Positions 9,582-18,985 of a stretch of DNA of 64,000 nucleotides are shown in pieces. Source of the DNA: Saprospiraceae bacterium (GTDB lineage Bacteria > Bacteroidota > Bacteroidia > Chitinophagales > Saprospiraceae); assembly GCA_019187225.1 (NCBI GenBank), contig JABAQQ010000052.1, positions 1-64,000 of the forward strand. The letters run 5' to 3'. Each line of letters opens with the position of its first letter. Positions within the stretch are counted from its first letter, which is position 1. A program made the translations under genes and the position numbers. The notes beneath the pieces are model-generated. The model made no database searches, had not been told where the DNA came from, and saw only the letters and a program-made list of their open reading frames with translations.

Positions 9582-9621
9582 ACGACGACGCCCTCTTGAC
9601 AGAGGAGTAATTTTGATTGAT

Positions 9622-9659
9622 ACATGAGTCTCCTGTGATGATTTGCAGGGGACTCATGT
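9622..9659 (+). terminator. Hairpin after the T9SS cargo gene
   Basis: A 14-bp stem (arms 9622-9635 and 9646-9659, one mismatch) with a 10-nt loop lies 40 bp after the stop at 9581. No U-tract follows directly, so termination or mRNA 3'-end stabilisation is likely but not certain. Confidence 0.6.
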
Positions 9660-9681
9660 CGTTTATGGCCGTTTGAAAATG

Positions 9682-9793
9682 GTTTGAGTTGTTTGAGGCG
9701 TTTGAAATTGCTGGCTATTCATAACACGTTACGCTGACTATCAGATATTCGCAAAAATCTTTTCAAACTCACCAACCTTCAAACAACTCAAAC
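9682..9793. repeat. Intergenic inverted repeat with period-9 units
   Basis: A 15-bp perfect inverted repeat has arms at 9682-9696 and 9779-9793. The left side consists of GTTTGA-type units spaced about 9 bp apart; a similar string occurs at about 6698-6745. The repeat ends 14 bp before the AlkC-like start. Confidence 0.7.
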
Positions 9794-9807
9794 AACTATT
9801 AAAATTT

Positions 9808-10914
9808 ATGCCCGAACCGTTAAAAAATATGTTTTCCCGGCGGCTCATCGAGTCTTTCGCCGCCGAAGTGCAGGCCGCCTGGAAAAATTTCCCCTTGCAA
9901 CAATTCCTGGATCAGGTCTTTTATCCCGAATGGGAGGGCCTCGAACTCAAACAAAGGGTGCGCCGCATCAGCCATGCGCTCCGGCAAAACCTCCCTCCGG
10001 AATACCCTGACGCACTCGATATTGTGATGAAAACGACCCGACGCTATCTTGACCGGCATGGCGACAAACTTACTTTCGAATACACTTTCCTGCCCGATTT
10101 TGTGGAAGCGCACGGCGTCAAATATCCCGACGCATCTATCCCCGCACTCGAGACCCTTACCCGGTGGAGCAGCGCCGAATTTGCTGTGCGCCCCTTCCTG
10201 TTGCGCTATCCCGATCGTATGCACGCTCAAATGCTCGCCTGGTCGTTCCATAAAAGCGCGATGGTGCGCCGACTCAGCAGCGAAGGCATCCGTCCCCGCC
10301 TTCCGTGGGGCATGGGCGTACCTTCCCTCAAACGCGATCCTTCACCCATCCTGCCCATTCTCGAAAACCTGAAAACCGATCCTGCAGAGACCGTCCGCCG
10401 TTCAGTAGCCAACAATCTCAACGACATCGCCAAGGATCATCCGGATCTCGTTCTCGATATCGCGGCGCGCTGGCTGGGACACACAGCGGAGACCGACTGG
10501 ATTGTGCGGCACGCGTGCCGGGGATTGTTGAAAAAAGGCAACGCCGCTGCGCTGGCACACTTCGGCTTCCGGCAGGGAGTAGAAGGTATCGATCTTGCCG
10601 GTCTCAGATTTTCAACCGAAGTGCCCGTGGGCGGAAGGCTGGAATTTTCATTTTCCGTGAAAAATACTTCCGGCGCCGAGGCACCCGTCCGCCTGGAATA
10701 CGGTATTGACTATCAGACCCTTTCGGGGAAAATATCTTCCAAAGTTTTTAAGATCAGGGAATTCGGCCTGACGCCCGGACGATCGGAGTACATCGTCCGC
10801 TCTCAAAGTTTTCAGGATTTCACTACGCGCAAACACTATCCCGGCCCACACCGCTTGCGGATTCTGGTGAATGGCAAAGCGGTGGCGGAAGGGGAATTTG
10901 AGGTAACGAAGTAA
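9808..10914 (+). CDS. AlkC-like DNA alkylation repair protein
   Basis: A 368-residue protein with an N-terminal helical HEAT-like repeat domain (about 1-255) of the DNA alkylation repair (AlkC/AlkD) type. It shows LIESFAAEVQAAWKNFPLQQFL, WEGLELKQRVRRI, MLAWSFHKSAMVRRLSSEGIRPRLPW, VRRSVANNLNDIAKDHPDLVLDIAARWLG and DWIVRHACRGLLKKGN. The C-terminal 100 residues (SFSVKNTSGAEAPVRLEYGIDYQTL ... HRLRILVNGKAVAEGEFEV) look like an Ig-like beta domain, the combination that characterises AlkC as opposed to AlkD. AlkC glycosylases remove cationic alkyl adducts such as 3-methyladenine without base flipping. The family is clear; AlkC rather than AlkD-like activity rests on the C-terminal domain. Confidence 0.85.
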   Translation: MPEPLKNMFSRRLIESFAAEVQAAWKNFPLQQFLDQVFYPEWEGLELKQRVRRISHALRQNLPPEYPDALDIVMKTTRRYLDRHGDKLTFEYTFLPDFVEAHGVKYPDASIPALETLTRWSSAEFAVRPFLLRYPDRMHAQMLAWSFHKSAMVRRLSSEGIRPRLPWGMGVPSLKRDPSPILPILENLKTDPAETVRRSVANNLNDIAKDHPDLVLDIAARWLGHTAETDWIVRHACRGLLKKGNAAALAHFGFRQGVEGIDLAGLRFSTEVPVGGRLEFSFSVKNTSGAEAPVRLEYGIDYQTLSGKISSKVFKIREFGLTPGRSEYIVRSQSFQDFTTRKHYPGPHRLRILVNGKAVAEGEFEVTK

Positions 10915-10917
10915 TCG

Positions 10918-10939
10918 GGGACTGAGAACTTTGTCCCCA
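10918..10939. terminator. Hairpin between convergent genes
   Basis: GGGGAC (10918-10923) pairs with GTCCCC (10934-10939) around a 10-nt loop, 4 bp after the AlkC-like stop and 37 bp from the stop of the convergent gene. It may serve as a bidirectional terminator; no strong T-run is present. Confidence 0.4.
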
Positions 10940-10975
10940 GGCATTGTATGATCGTACATTATAAGGGGGATGCCT

Positions 10976-11641
10976 TTACTCCTTTTTCATTTTCCCTTCG
11001 AGGATCATATCGCACGGCACCTGGCCCCAGTTCGGGTGCAAAGCTGATGCGGGCTTGAAAGTGGCGAACAGCGCCTTCGCTTTTTCTAAGTGCGGGCGCG
11101 CTTTTTCCATTCCGCCGCCCCACATCTCGGGGGTGAAGTAGATATTTTGCCCCAACAGGTAAGGCGGGCGGGGATTGGAAGGATTGAGCAAGGCGGCACG
11201 CTGGAGCGTCATGCCGCTTTTCGGGCCGTAAACGGCGCCGTTCGCCATGGGATTGATCATGATCATGGCCTGGTAGAGATAGCCTTCGAGGGCGATCATC
11301 TCACTGCTGTCAGGGGTAAGTGCCATACCGGTCTGGATGGAAGTTTCGGCAGATTTCAGGATGGTCTCGCGTTCTTTAGCGTCAGCCGACCAGCTGTACT
11401 GGATCAGACAGAGCGCATGGTAATAGCGCGGCAACCATTCCGTTTTTTTGTAGTTGGCGAGGCGCTCGAATTGGTTGGCTGTCTCGCGCATCCGGGGTGG
11501 ATTAGCCCAGGATGAGTCGAGGTTGAGCAGTGCTTTTTTAAAGGCGGCGGTGTATTTTTCATCGGCAGCGGCCGGTGTTTGAGCGTTGGTAGCGTAAATC
11601 GCGCCGGAGAGGGCAAGACAGAGCAAAATCAGTTTTTTCAT
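10976..11641 (-). CDS. Exported TPR-like protein of unknown function
   Basis: A 221-residue protein with a signal peptide ending near TNAQ (start 11641 chosen for it). The mature part is helical and repeat-like (AAFKKALLNLDS, ANQFERLANYKKTEWLPRYYHALCLIQYSW, ETSIQTGMALTPDSSEMIALEGYLYQAMI, LEKAKALFATFKP), consistent with TPR-type repeats ending in NPRPPYLLGQNIYFTPEMWGGG. I do not recognise a named family. It lies downstream of and in line with nothing obvious; the TonB receptor gene (stop 11725, start 13884) is upstream on the same strand with an 83-bp gap, so the two may be co-transcribed. Function cannot be assigned. Confidence 0.7.
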   Translation of the reverse strand: MKKLILLCLALSGAIYATNAQTPAAADEKYTAAFKKALLNLDSSWANPPRMRETANQFERLANYKKTEWLPRYYHALCLIQYSWSADAKERETILKSAETSIQTGMALTPDSSEMIALEGYLYQAMIMINPMANGAVYGPKSGMTLQRAALLNPSNPRPPYLLGQNIYFTPEMWGGGMEKARPHLEKAKALFATFKPASALHPNWGQVPCDMILEGKMKKE

Positions 11642-11724
11642 ATAGAATATATTGAAGATGTTGTTTCTTAACATTTAGTTGATTGGTTCGGTCGGAGGGC
11701 GCGCGCCTTGACCGGAGAACCGAT

Positions 11725-13884
11725 TTACTCCAGCGCTTCTTCCTTCGTCACCCGCGTCCGCTTGTCGCCGATGCTCACGAAGCAGCCGAGAAAAATAAAA
11801 CCCCGTGCGGGCGGGATGATCTCCTGACGGTAATAGTCCGCCGGATTGGTTCCCGGTATTTCCGTAAAGCGGTAGGTGTACACCTGTTTGAGCCATAGCA
11901 CGTTGGAAACGGAAGCCACCAACACGGTGAAATTGCCGAAAATATTGGTCAGTTTGGCGACCTGTACGCTCAGGTTATGGTACGTCGGTGTGCGGTCGGC
12001 GAGAAACACCGGATTTTCGGGGTTGTAATACGGTCGGCCCGCCTGTACCGTGTAAGACAGGTTGGCGCTGATCTGTTTTTTGGAGAAAAAATATTTAAAA
12101 ACGAAAGAAGCGTTGTGGCGTGCCGCAAACTCGGGCATGGCTTTTTCGGGGTATGTGCGGTGCAGGCGGCGCGTGTCGAGGTACGAATACGAAATCCAGT
12201 AGTCGCCCCACGAAAGCGTTTTGCGGTCGCGGAAAAACAGCTCGATGCCCTGGGCGTAGCCGTTGCCCGAATTGTCGTACACATCCGACGTGCGCACCAG
12301 GCCGTCGTATTTTTTGTAAAACGTCTCGATGCGGAAGATACGGCTATCGCGCATAAACTGGTAGTTCAGGATGTAGTGCTCCGCTTTTTCAAAATCAAGG
12401 CTGGCAGTACGGAACAGAATGGAATCTTCTGGCGATTGATAGAAAATCCCCCACGAAGCGGAAATCTGTGATTCTTTTCCCGTTTTATACGCGGCACTCA
12501 GGCGGGGCGCAGTGTTTGATCTTTCCAGTAAAAAGTCCCGCTCGGTGCGCAGACCCGCGCGCGCCACCACGCGATTGCCGATGTAGGTTTCCACTTCCGA
12601 AAAAAGCGCCGCCACGGAGTGGTTTAGTGGGTCGGAGTAGTAGGAAGGGCTGGTTTTTATCCAATTAAATTCCCCGCCGTTGCGCCAGCGCAGGCGGGCG
12701 CCCGGCGCGTAGGAGGCGTTGAAGCGTCCGCTGACGGCTGTATTTTCAACCTTGAATTTGTCGAAGGTATTGGGCGTATATTCGTCGCGGTTGGCCTCCG
12801 CCTGCACTGCCGAATAGAGCGTCCAGCGTTCGCCGGCAGGTTGCCGCCAGGCGGCATATGCGCGGGCGTTTTTGTTAACGATGCCCATCGAAAATGCCTC
12901 GGTCTCGAAGGGCGCGCGCGGGTAGCCGATGCGTACGCGGTTGAACGAACCCTGAGCGCCATATTTGACAATGCCCTGGCCGGCCGTTTTCACCCGGCCT
13001 TCGATGTTGGCGTTGCCGCCTTCCGGCGCTTCGAAGAAGTCGAGGTCCTGCGGTATCAGATTCATATATGGGCGCAGGTTGACGTAGCCGGCAGCGATGG
13101 AGAGCGCCGATTGGGGTTTTATGATCGTATGGCCGAGGTTAAGGCCGACGCTTGAAATGCCGACATTGCTCCCGCCCTGCGCCGGCATATCGGGCGTATT
13201 CAGGATAAGCGTTGAAGACAGCGCCTGGCCATATTCTGCCGAATAGCCGCCGGAAGCGAAGGTGGTACCCTTGAACTGGAAGGGACTAAAACGGCTGCGG
13301 GCGGGCACGTCGGGCAAGGCGGAGGTGTAGTAATTGCGCACTGCCAGGCCATCAATATACACGCGCGTTTCACTGGCTGCGCCGCCGCGCACGATGAGTT
13401 GGCCTGTTTCGCCGTTGACAGTCGTGCCGGGCAGGGTATTGATGGCGCCGGTGATGTCGCCGTTGGCGCCAGGGATGGTCACAATGTCGAGGGGGAGCAG
13501 CACAACGCCTTTCTTTTCATCGCTGGCCTCGAAGGCACCGGCGCTGATGACCACCTCGCGGATGTCGGTCGGTATTTCTTCCAGAATGATCTTCAGGCCG
13601 GTGGCCGCTTTGGTCAGGTCGAGCGGGACCTCGAGCGTTTTATAACCGAGGTATGAAGCGGTGAGGAGGTGTGCGCCGGTTTCGTCGGTCTCAAACCGGA
13701 AACGCCCCAGGGTGTCGGTACTTGCGCCGTCAATGCCGTCCTTGATGCCCACACTCGCACCGATAAGCGGTTGGCGGGAGTGTTTGTCGAGCACTACGCC
13801 GGAGACGATGGTTTGGCCGAATAAGCCGGACGTGGGCACGCATAAGATCAGAAAAAGGAACAGGGAAAAAAGCCGGGTTTTCAT
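11725..13884 (-). CDS. TonB-dependent receptor with carboxypeptidase-like N-terminal domain
   Basis: A 719-residue outer-membrane receptor. After a signal peptide (cleavage near GLFGQ) comes a carboxypeptidase-D regulatory-like domain (about 25-115: VSGVVLDKHSRQPLIGASVGIKD ... GRFRFETDETGAHLLTASYLGYKTLEVPL). A plug follows (about 115-230: AINTLPGTTVNGETGQLIVRGGAASETRVYIDGL), then a barrel to residue 719. The protein is shorter than typical SusC-type receptors (about 1000 residues) and lacks a SusD partner, so it resembles the smaller siderophore/cofactor-type receptors. The substrate is unknown. The last residues (GDKRTRVTKEEALE) do not end in the usual aromatic barrel terminus, an oddity. 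The start at 13884 gives the best signal peptide; 13893 is 3 codons upstream. Confidence 0.88.
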   Translation of the reverse strand: MKTRLFSLFLFLILCVPTSGLFGQTIVSGVVLDKHSRQPLIGASVGIKDGIDGASTDTLGRFRFETDETGAHLLTASYLGYKTLEVPLDLTKAATGLKIILEEIPTDIREVVISAGAFEASDEKKGVVLLPLDIVTIPGANGDITGAINTLPGTTVNGETGQLIVRGGAASETRVYIDGLAVRNYYTSALPDVPARSRFSPFQFKGTTFASGGYSAEYGQALSSTLILNTPDMPAQGGSNVGISSVGLNLGHTIIKPQSALSIAAGYVNLRPYMNLIPQDLDFFEAPEGGNANIEGRVKTAGQGIVKYGAQGSFNRVRIGYPRAPFETEAFSMGIVNKNARAYAAWRQPAGERWTLYSAVQAEANRDEYTPNTFDKFKVENTAVSGRFNASYAPGARLRWRNGGEFNWIKTSPSYYSDPLNHSVAALFSEVETYIGNRVVARAGLRTERDFLLERSNTAPRLSAAYKTGKESQISASWGIFYQSPEDSILFRTASLDFEKAEHYILNYQFMRDSRIFRIETFYKKYDGLVRTSDVYDNSGNGYAQGIELFFRDRKTLSWGDYWISYSYLDTRRLHRTYPEKAMPEFAARHNASFVFKYFFSKKQISANLSYTVQAGRPYYNPENPVFLADRTPTYHNLSVQVAKLTNIFGNFTVLVASVSNVLWLKQVYTYRFTEIPGTNPADYYRQEIIPPARGFIFLGCFVSIGDKRTRVTKEEALE

Positions 13885-14008
13885 CGCTTGCATTTGTGCA
13901 AAGAAAGCGATCGTTCATTTTTCGACACAAAACCATCCGCCGAAGATGCAGGAGGATTCGACAGAAGAGGCGAAAAGGCGGTAACACTGCGCCGAGGTAA
14001 GCATTATT

Positions 14009-15358
14009 TCATATCACTCCTGCCATCACCTCCAGCGGCACATACCCTGCCGACAAAAAGCGCGTGTGGAATTTTTTCAGATCGAATTGCACACCTTCCC
14101 GCCGCTCCACCTCATCGCGCAGATCGAATATCTTTTTCGCACCGATTTTATACGTCAGCACTTGCGCAGGCCAGTTGGTGCAGCGGGATATTTCGCGTTC
14201 GGCGATGTCGTCCTGATTGGGCACATTGGCTTTCCAGAAAGCCAGGGCTTCGGCTTTGGTCCAGCCCCGGTCGTGGATGCCGACGCTCAGTACGATGCGC
14301 ACAGAACGCACCAAATCCCATTCCCATTTGCCGAGCCATGCCATGTCGTCGCGGTAAAGCCCCATTGCTTCGCCGAAATACTCCACGTAGGTCGCCCAGC
14401 CTTCCACCGTGCCGCCGGCAAACCAAAGACCGTTGAGGGCACTCTGCGGAGCGCCTTCGCGGACGGAGCGATGAAAGTGATGCCCCGGTATTGCCTCGTG
14501 CAGGAACAGCCAGTCCATCGCCCGGCGGTTGTGGCGATCGCCGTAGAAATTGAACTGAAACACCGCCTTCCCATAGGCGTTGTCGTCCTCCGATAGATAA
14601 ATGCCCGGTGGCGTATAAGGGCCTGCATCCGGCCAGGTCATAAACTCAATATCGGGCACTTCGGCAGGCGTTTGGCCGAACATCGTTCCAAGATGGGCAA
14701 GTACGCGGTTTTTTATTTTTTCGTAGCCTGCCACCACACTATCGCGCTCGGTCAGAAAAAAATCGCTGTTGTTCAGGTAGTTAATCCAACCCGCGCTGTC
14801 ATTTTGAAAACCTGTCCGGATTCGGATGGCATTGATCTCGCGGTGAATTTTTCTGATTTCCGTCATGCCGAAGTCGAAAATTTCGTCCGGTGCAATATCT
14901 ACGCCGGTTGCATACCGGATAAAAAAACCGTAGAGTGACTTGCCGTGCGGCGCCTTGTTCAGACCTTCGTTGGGGATAACGAACTGGCCTTCGGATCGGA
15001 TCTGTTTTTCCAATGCGCAGCGTTCGAGGTGGAGGTCGAGTTGATATCGGAGGTGTGCAAGCGTCGCTTGTTCCTCTTCCGCCAGTTGTTTGTTGTCCAT
15101 ATTGTGAAGCGCCTGCCGGTATTTCCCAAAAAACGCCTCCCTTTTTTCAATTTCTGTCACGGAAGGAATTTCCCTGAGGTAATTCCGATAGTCGAAATCC
15201 ACCCGGGGAATATCGAGCGCCCGGTATTCGGCAGCGAAGTTTTGAACGAGATCGCTGAATGACGCAGCCTGGTTTTGACAGTACAATGTATTGGCAACCA
15301 GAGTAAAAAAAAGAAAAGGGCCTTTGTAAAACAGCGAGCGGATATTTGAAAATTTCAT
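14009..15358 (-). CDS. DUF885 family metallopeptidase-like protein
   Basis: A 449-residue exported protein of the DUF885 family. The zinc-binding motif HEAIPGHH is followed by a downstream Glu in EGWATYVEYFGE, a metal site seen across this family (related to M32/M3-like gluzincins). Other family features are YTPPGIYLSEDDN, FNFYGDRHNRRAMDWLFLHEA and a helical C terminus QVLTYKIGAKKIFDLRDE. The start at 15358 yields the N-terminal signal segment; the in-frame ATG at 15424 would add a non-signal leader. It is probably a periplasmic or surface peptidase of unknown substrate. Single gene, 116 bp from the next minus-strand gene. Confidence 0.88.
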   Translation of the reverse strand: MKFSNIRSLFYKGPFLFFTLVANTLYCQNQAASFSDLVQNFAAEYRALDIPRVDFDYRNYLREIPSVTEIEKREAFFGKYRQALHNMDNKQLAEEEQATLAHLRYQLDLHLERCALEKQIRSEGQFVIPNEGLNKAPHGKSLYGFFIRYATGVDIAPDEIFDFGMTEIRKIHREINAIRIRTGFQNDSAGWINYLNNSDFFLTERDSVVAGYEKIKNRVLAHLGTMFGQTPAEVPDIEFMTWPDAGPYTPPGIYLSEDDNAYGKAVFQFNFYGDRHNRRAMDWLFLHEAIPGHHFHRSVREGAPQSALNGLWFAGGTVEGWATYVEYFGEAMGLYRDDMAWLGKWEWDLVRSVRIVLSVGIHDRGWTKAEALAFWKANVPNQDDIAEREISRCTNWPAQVLTYKIGAKKIFDLRDEVERREGVQFDLKKFHTRFLSAGYVPLEVMAGVI

Positions 15359-15474
15359 ACAATATATTGATTGGATGCGGAAGATCGCGAGGTGGGTTAT
15401 GCGCACAAAATAATTCGGGCGCACTGGGAGAAAGTGCGCCCGAATGACCGATTGAAAAGGATGGAAGCAGGGAT

Positions 15475-17772
15475 TTACCGATTGAATTGTTGTTGCCGTT
15501 TGGTGATTTTCCCCCTCAGATCTTCATATTTGGAACGCAGGTCTATGTCGTCAGGTCCGAGAAGGTTCAGGGCTCTGTTGATGGCATCCAAAGCCATATT
15601 GAGTTTGAACAGAATATTGCCTTCCGGGACAAAGGATTCGTGATATTCCAGGTAACTTTCCGTATGGAGGTATTCAGGGAATCTTTTATAATTATCGGGG
15701 TCGGGTTCTCTGAGTTTGAGCAGGAAATCCCGTGCTGATGCCAGATGTTCTGGTTTATTTTCTTCCACGAATAATTCGGTATACAAAAAGCACAAGCTGT
15801 TGAGGAGGGTATATTGCAGCTTATCCCTGATCTCAAGCATAGTGGAATTCAATTGTTCATAGAGTTTTTTGGCCGATTTACAATCTTCTATGGAAGTCGT
15901 TAAAAGCGATTTTCGATATGCGGGTTCCATGCCTTCTTTTTGGGTATCATAGAGGCAATAGTTGGCCAGGAACCGCCCGTGATAAAAACGACCGAGTTTT
16001 GCATCCCGATTGTTTTCTTTTTCCAGGCGATCAATCTCCTGTTGGGCGAACAATAGAGAATCATCATATCGTTTGGCCCGGCGCGCTGCCCAAACAGCGA
16101 GGTATTTGAATTCCCCCCGGAGATCGGGATTCAAGCTGTCTCTTTCCCTTTGCAATATGCTGTTGACCCAATCGAGGGAAACTTTATTATTGTCGTCGTT
16201 CGGGCTTGTCCGGGGAAGTATCAGGTAAATGTAAGCCTTGATGAGCTTTTCTTCGTGGGTGTATGCCCGTTCTTTGTTGAGCGTGCTGATGGTTGTTTTT
16301 AGTGTTTCGGACAATTCATTTTCTGTATTTCGACCGAGAACAAAATCGGCGATGGATTTGATTTGATGTTGGTGATTGTTGCTTAACCAAAACACTGTTG
16401 GCAGGTGGTGGTAGCTCCCCTCCACCGGGTCATTTCCTTTTGCCAGGTTGAATTTGCCGTGCCTTTTTTCCAGATCGCTGACTCCCCGCGTAAATGCTAC
16501 ATTGAACCGGTGTTCTTCGGCCAGATATCGCATTTGTTCTTCAAACCCGCTGAGCCGTTTAATGATCTCAGGCAAGTCGTTCTGTATCCGTTCTATGAGC
16601 GCTCTTGCTTCGTCTGCATTTTTTTGTTCAGCGATGGCGCGCGCTTCGTTCAGCGTTTTTTCATAATGCCGCACCAGGTTTTCATTTTCAAACTGGTTGC
16701 GGAGTTTGGTATACCGCTCCAGAATGCCGCGGGCAGCCGTGCTGAAAAATATCTTTTCGCTGTACCCGCTTTTATCGAGTTCCGCCCGAAATTCCTTTGT
16801 CGTATGTTGAAGCGTTTTCAGGTTTTTCAATACGCCTTCGGAAGTCTCGGAAGCGCCTTTACACAACAGTTGGGCAAAGAGATGGCGCCGCTTGCGAAAG
16901 AATGGAAATGCCTGAACATTACCAAAAGTCGGATAGTCGGGCAGATCTTTCTTGTCGAACAGATCGCGCAGCAACGCTACTGAAATTTCTGCATCCGTAA
17001 AGCAAAAAAACAAACGCCTTTGGTTGGTCTTAACGAAGTACTGATTGGCAGTGATGAGGCGTCCGATCACGCGCACATCGCGCCGTTTGCTGAACTTTTT
17101 CTGTAGTTTTTTATTTTGGGCGAGGTTGTCGAGCCGGATGAGCAGCTCGTTTTCTTCGAGTCGCGGGTCTTCTATATCGGCCGCGAGGGCATCGAGCAGG
17201 TCTTCATCACCTTCGATGTTGTTTTCACTGATGATCAGGCCTTTTTGCAATAGTTTCGCCAGTTCTTCCGTACCGTTCCTGAGCATCAGGGCGCTGGCCA
17301 GCACTTCCGAAAAATGGCTCTGTACAAATTCGGTGCCTTGTTGTTCGGGGTTTTCATTGTATTCACCCAAGTCTCTGCCTCCGTCTGAGTTTATATTGAA
17401 AAAGAAGTCCTGAAATACTTTTTCGCCCTGCATGGGCAGGTCGTTGGCTTGTTGTATGCTATATCGGATCAATCCGTTGACCTCTTCAAAATAATCTTTT
17501 AATAGAACGACATGCCGTGTCCGGTCCCGGTCCGGGCGGCCCAGAAGGTCTAAGAGCAACAGATGTTCGTCGGCGATAAAAGATTTTGACTTTCTCTCTG
17601 TGATTGCCCTGAATTCTTCCCGGTCGAATCCGAAGGGGAAGCAATAATCCCGTATTTCGGCAGGATCTATGGCATAATAAACCTCCCACCCCTGAGCGCG
17701 GAGTTCTTCTTCCCAAATGAGATACTCTATCTCTTCCGGTTTGAGATCGAACAAGAGCGATTCATATTGCAT
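15475..17772 (-). CDS. Unrecognised 765-residue protein, last gene of a three-gene operon
   Basis: I do not recognise a named family. The N terminus (about 1-275) has a pattern that could be a diverged PIN-like nuclease fold: strand-Asp at WEVYYAID (D36), acidic LLKDYFEEVNGLI (E96/E97), RRDVRVIGRLITANQ (D232), and a hydrophobic strand ending in FFCFTD (D260). This order of acidic residues is suggestive only. The remaining about 500 residues are mostly helical and charged, with TPR-like stretches (EERLIKAYIYL-type and FKYLAVWAARRAKRYDDSLLFAQQEIDRLEK). It has no signal peptide or membrane segments, so it is cytoplasmic. The start at 17772 lies 8 bp after the stop of the upstream gene; translational coupling is likely. 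Conflict-system or stress role is a guess. Confidence 0.8.
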   Translation of the reverse strand: MQYESLLFDLKPEEIEYLIWEEELRAQGWEVYYAIDPAEIRDYCFPFGFDREEFRAITERKSKSFIADEHLLLLDLLGRPDRDRTRHVVLLKDYFEEVNGLIRYSIQQANDLPMQGEKVFQDFFFNINSDGGRDLGEYNENPEQQGTEFVQSHFSEVLASALMLRNGTEELAKLLQKGLIISENNIEGDEDLLDALAADIEDPRLEENELLIRLDNLAQNKKLQKKFSKRRDVRVIGRLITANQYFVKTNQRRLFFCFTDAEISVALLRDLFDKKDLPDYPTFGNVQAFPFFRKRRHLFAQLLCKGASETSEGVLKNLKTLQHTTKEFRAELDKSGYSEKIFFSTAARGILERYTKLRNQFENENLVRHYEKTLNEARAIAEQKNADEARALIERIQNDLPEIIKRLSGFEEQMRYLAEEHRFNVAFTRGVSDLEKRHGKFNLAKGNDPVEGSYHHLPTVFWLSNNHQHQIKSIADFVLGRNTENELSETLKTTISTLNKERAYTHEEKLIKAYIYLILPRTSPNDDNNKVSLDWVNSILQRERDSLNPDLRGEFKYLAVWAARRAKRYDDSLLFAQQEIDRLEKENNRDAKLGRFYHGRFLANYCLYDTQKEGMEPAYRKSLLTTSIEDCKSAKKLYEQLNSTMLEIRDKLQYTLLNSLCFLYTELFVEENKPEHLASARDFLLKLREPDPDNYKRFPEYLHTESYLEYHESFVPEGNILFKLNMALDAINRALNLLGPDDIDLRSKYEDLRGKITKRQQQFNR

Positions 17773-17779
17773 AATACAA

Positions 17780-18961
17780 TCAGGCTGCACGTGCGCCGGC
17801 ACGGACGTTCCATTGATCCTTTTTCATCAGGGTTTCCTGCGGGCTGGTATTGGCTTCCAGGTCACAGAAAAATTCTCCAAGCGTTTCGTCGTATATTTTA
17901 ACGCTCTGTTTCCCATTACCGATAAAAATAAAATCGTCGGTTATGGATGACGTATACCAAAAGATATCATATTCACTTGTCTGCGTGGAATAGAGGCCTT
18001 CCTGCCAGCCAATTCTGTTTTTTTTCATTTGGTTGCTCTGGATCAGGAATTCCATTACCTCGGCAGGCGCCTGCACGATGATATTTTCCCCTTCTCCGTA
18101 CGATTTTTTCCGGGGCAACAGCGATTTGGCTAAGAGCAGGAACAGCAATGCATTCGTGTATTCATTAGCTTGCCAGCGTTCCGGTTTTTCTTCCAGCCAT
18201 TGGCACAGTCCCGATAAAACGTACAAATAGGCGATGTTGCGGCTCAACATTTCGTCATTTGCCTTAAACCAATGATAAAACGCGGGGAAAAAGTCCCCCT
18301 TCCGGCTTACTGCTGCGCTGAGCACTTCCATACGAATGGCTTTGGGACACAGATGAGCAGGATCTGCGCCGGGATTTTTTTCGAGTACCTGAAACATCAG
18401 GGTCATCCAATCGAAAAAACCGGCAAGCGGATGATTGAGGTCGTCCTGATTGCGGGCGAAATACAAACTTTGTGCATAGATATCTGCACGCGGTTGCATT
18501 TCAAGCAACAACGCCCGGGTTGAAGCCAGCACTTTGCTGCGCTCGGCATCGGTCAGGTTCATTTTTGTCAGGGCCTGCAAGGTCAGGGCGTGCAGGGAAA
18601 ACCCTTTATTCTCCAAAGGAGCAAGCAGCCTGCTGTCAAACAAACGGAGCACGTACGTCTTACAAATGAACGACCCGGAGGACATGACGGCTGATAGCAG
18701 CGCATGCAGTTTGGGCGCATTGAACTGTTCCTTGTGGTATTTATGGAGCAGTTCATTGATCGCCTCTTCATAAGGACGGGTGCTGATGTCGTTTTCCTGC
18801 AAATGGGCGATCATTTTCGACAGCACATCGGCGGGTTCGTCGTCCGGCGAAAAATAACTGATGGGATATGCCGTGTTTAAATGGAGGATGTCCTCCGTCC
18901 AATGCTGCCATTGGGCTGTCGAGAATTCGCGCAAAACCGGTGTTGTTGAAGTATTTTCCAT
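17780..18961 (-). CDS. Unrecognised 393-residue helical protein, middle gene of the operon
   Basis: I do not recognise this protein. It is soluble, rich in Leu, Ala and Met, and mostly alpha-helical (ALLSAVMSSGSFICKTYVLRLFDSRLLAPL, ALTLQALTKMNLTDAERSKVLASTRALLLEM, NALLFLLLAKSLLPRKK), reminiscent of HEAT- or armadillo-type scaffolds. The C terminus is different: EYDIFWYTSSITDDFIFIGNGKQSVKIYDE is beta-rich, like a small appended domain. There is no signal peptide. The gene is 24 bp downstream of the 327-residue gene and 7 bp upstream of the 765-residue gene, so all three are probably one transcript. The partner relationship is inferred only from this spacing. Confidence 0.8.
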   Translation of the reverse strand: MENTSTTPVLREFSTAQWQHWTEDILHLNTAYPISYFSPDDEPADVLSKMIAHLQENDISTRPYEEAINELLHKYHKEQFNAPKLHALLSAVMSSGSFICKTYVLRLFDSRLLAPLENKGFSLHALTLQALTKMNLTDAERSKVLASTRALLLEMQPRADIYAQSLYFARNQDDLNHPLAGFFDWMTLMFQVLEKNPGADPAHLCPKAIRMEVLSAAVSRKGDFFPAFYHWFKANDEMLSRNIAYLYVLSGLCQWLEEKPERWQANEYTNALLFLLLAKSLLPRKKSYGEGENIIVQAPAEVMEFLIQSNQMKKNRIGWQEGLYSTQTSEYDIFWYTSSITDDFIFIGNGKQSVKIYDETLGEFFCDLEANTSPQETLMKKDQWNVRAGARAA

Positions 18962-18985
18962 TTGCCGCGGTAATTTACGGGTTTT

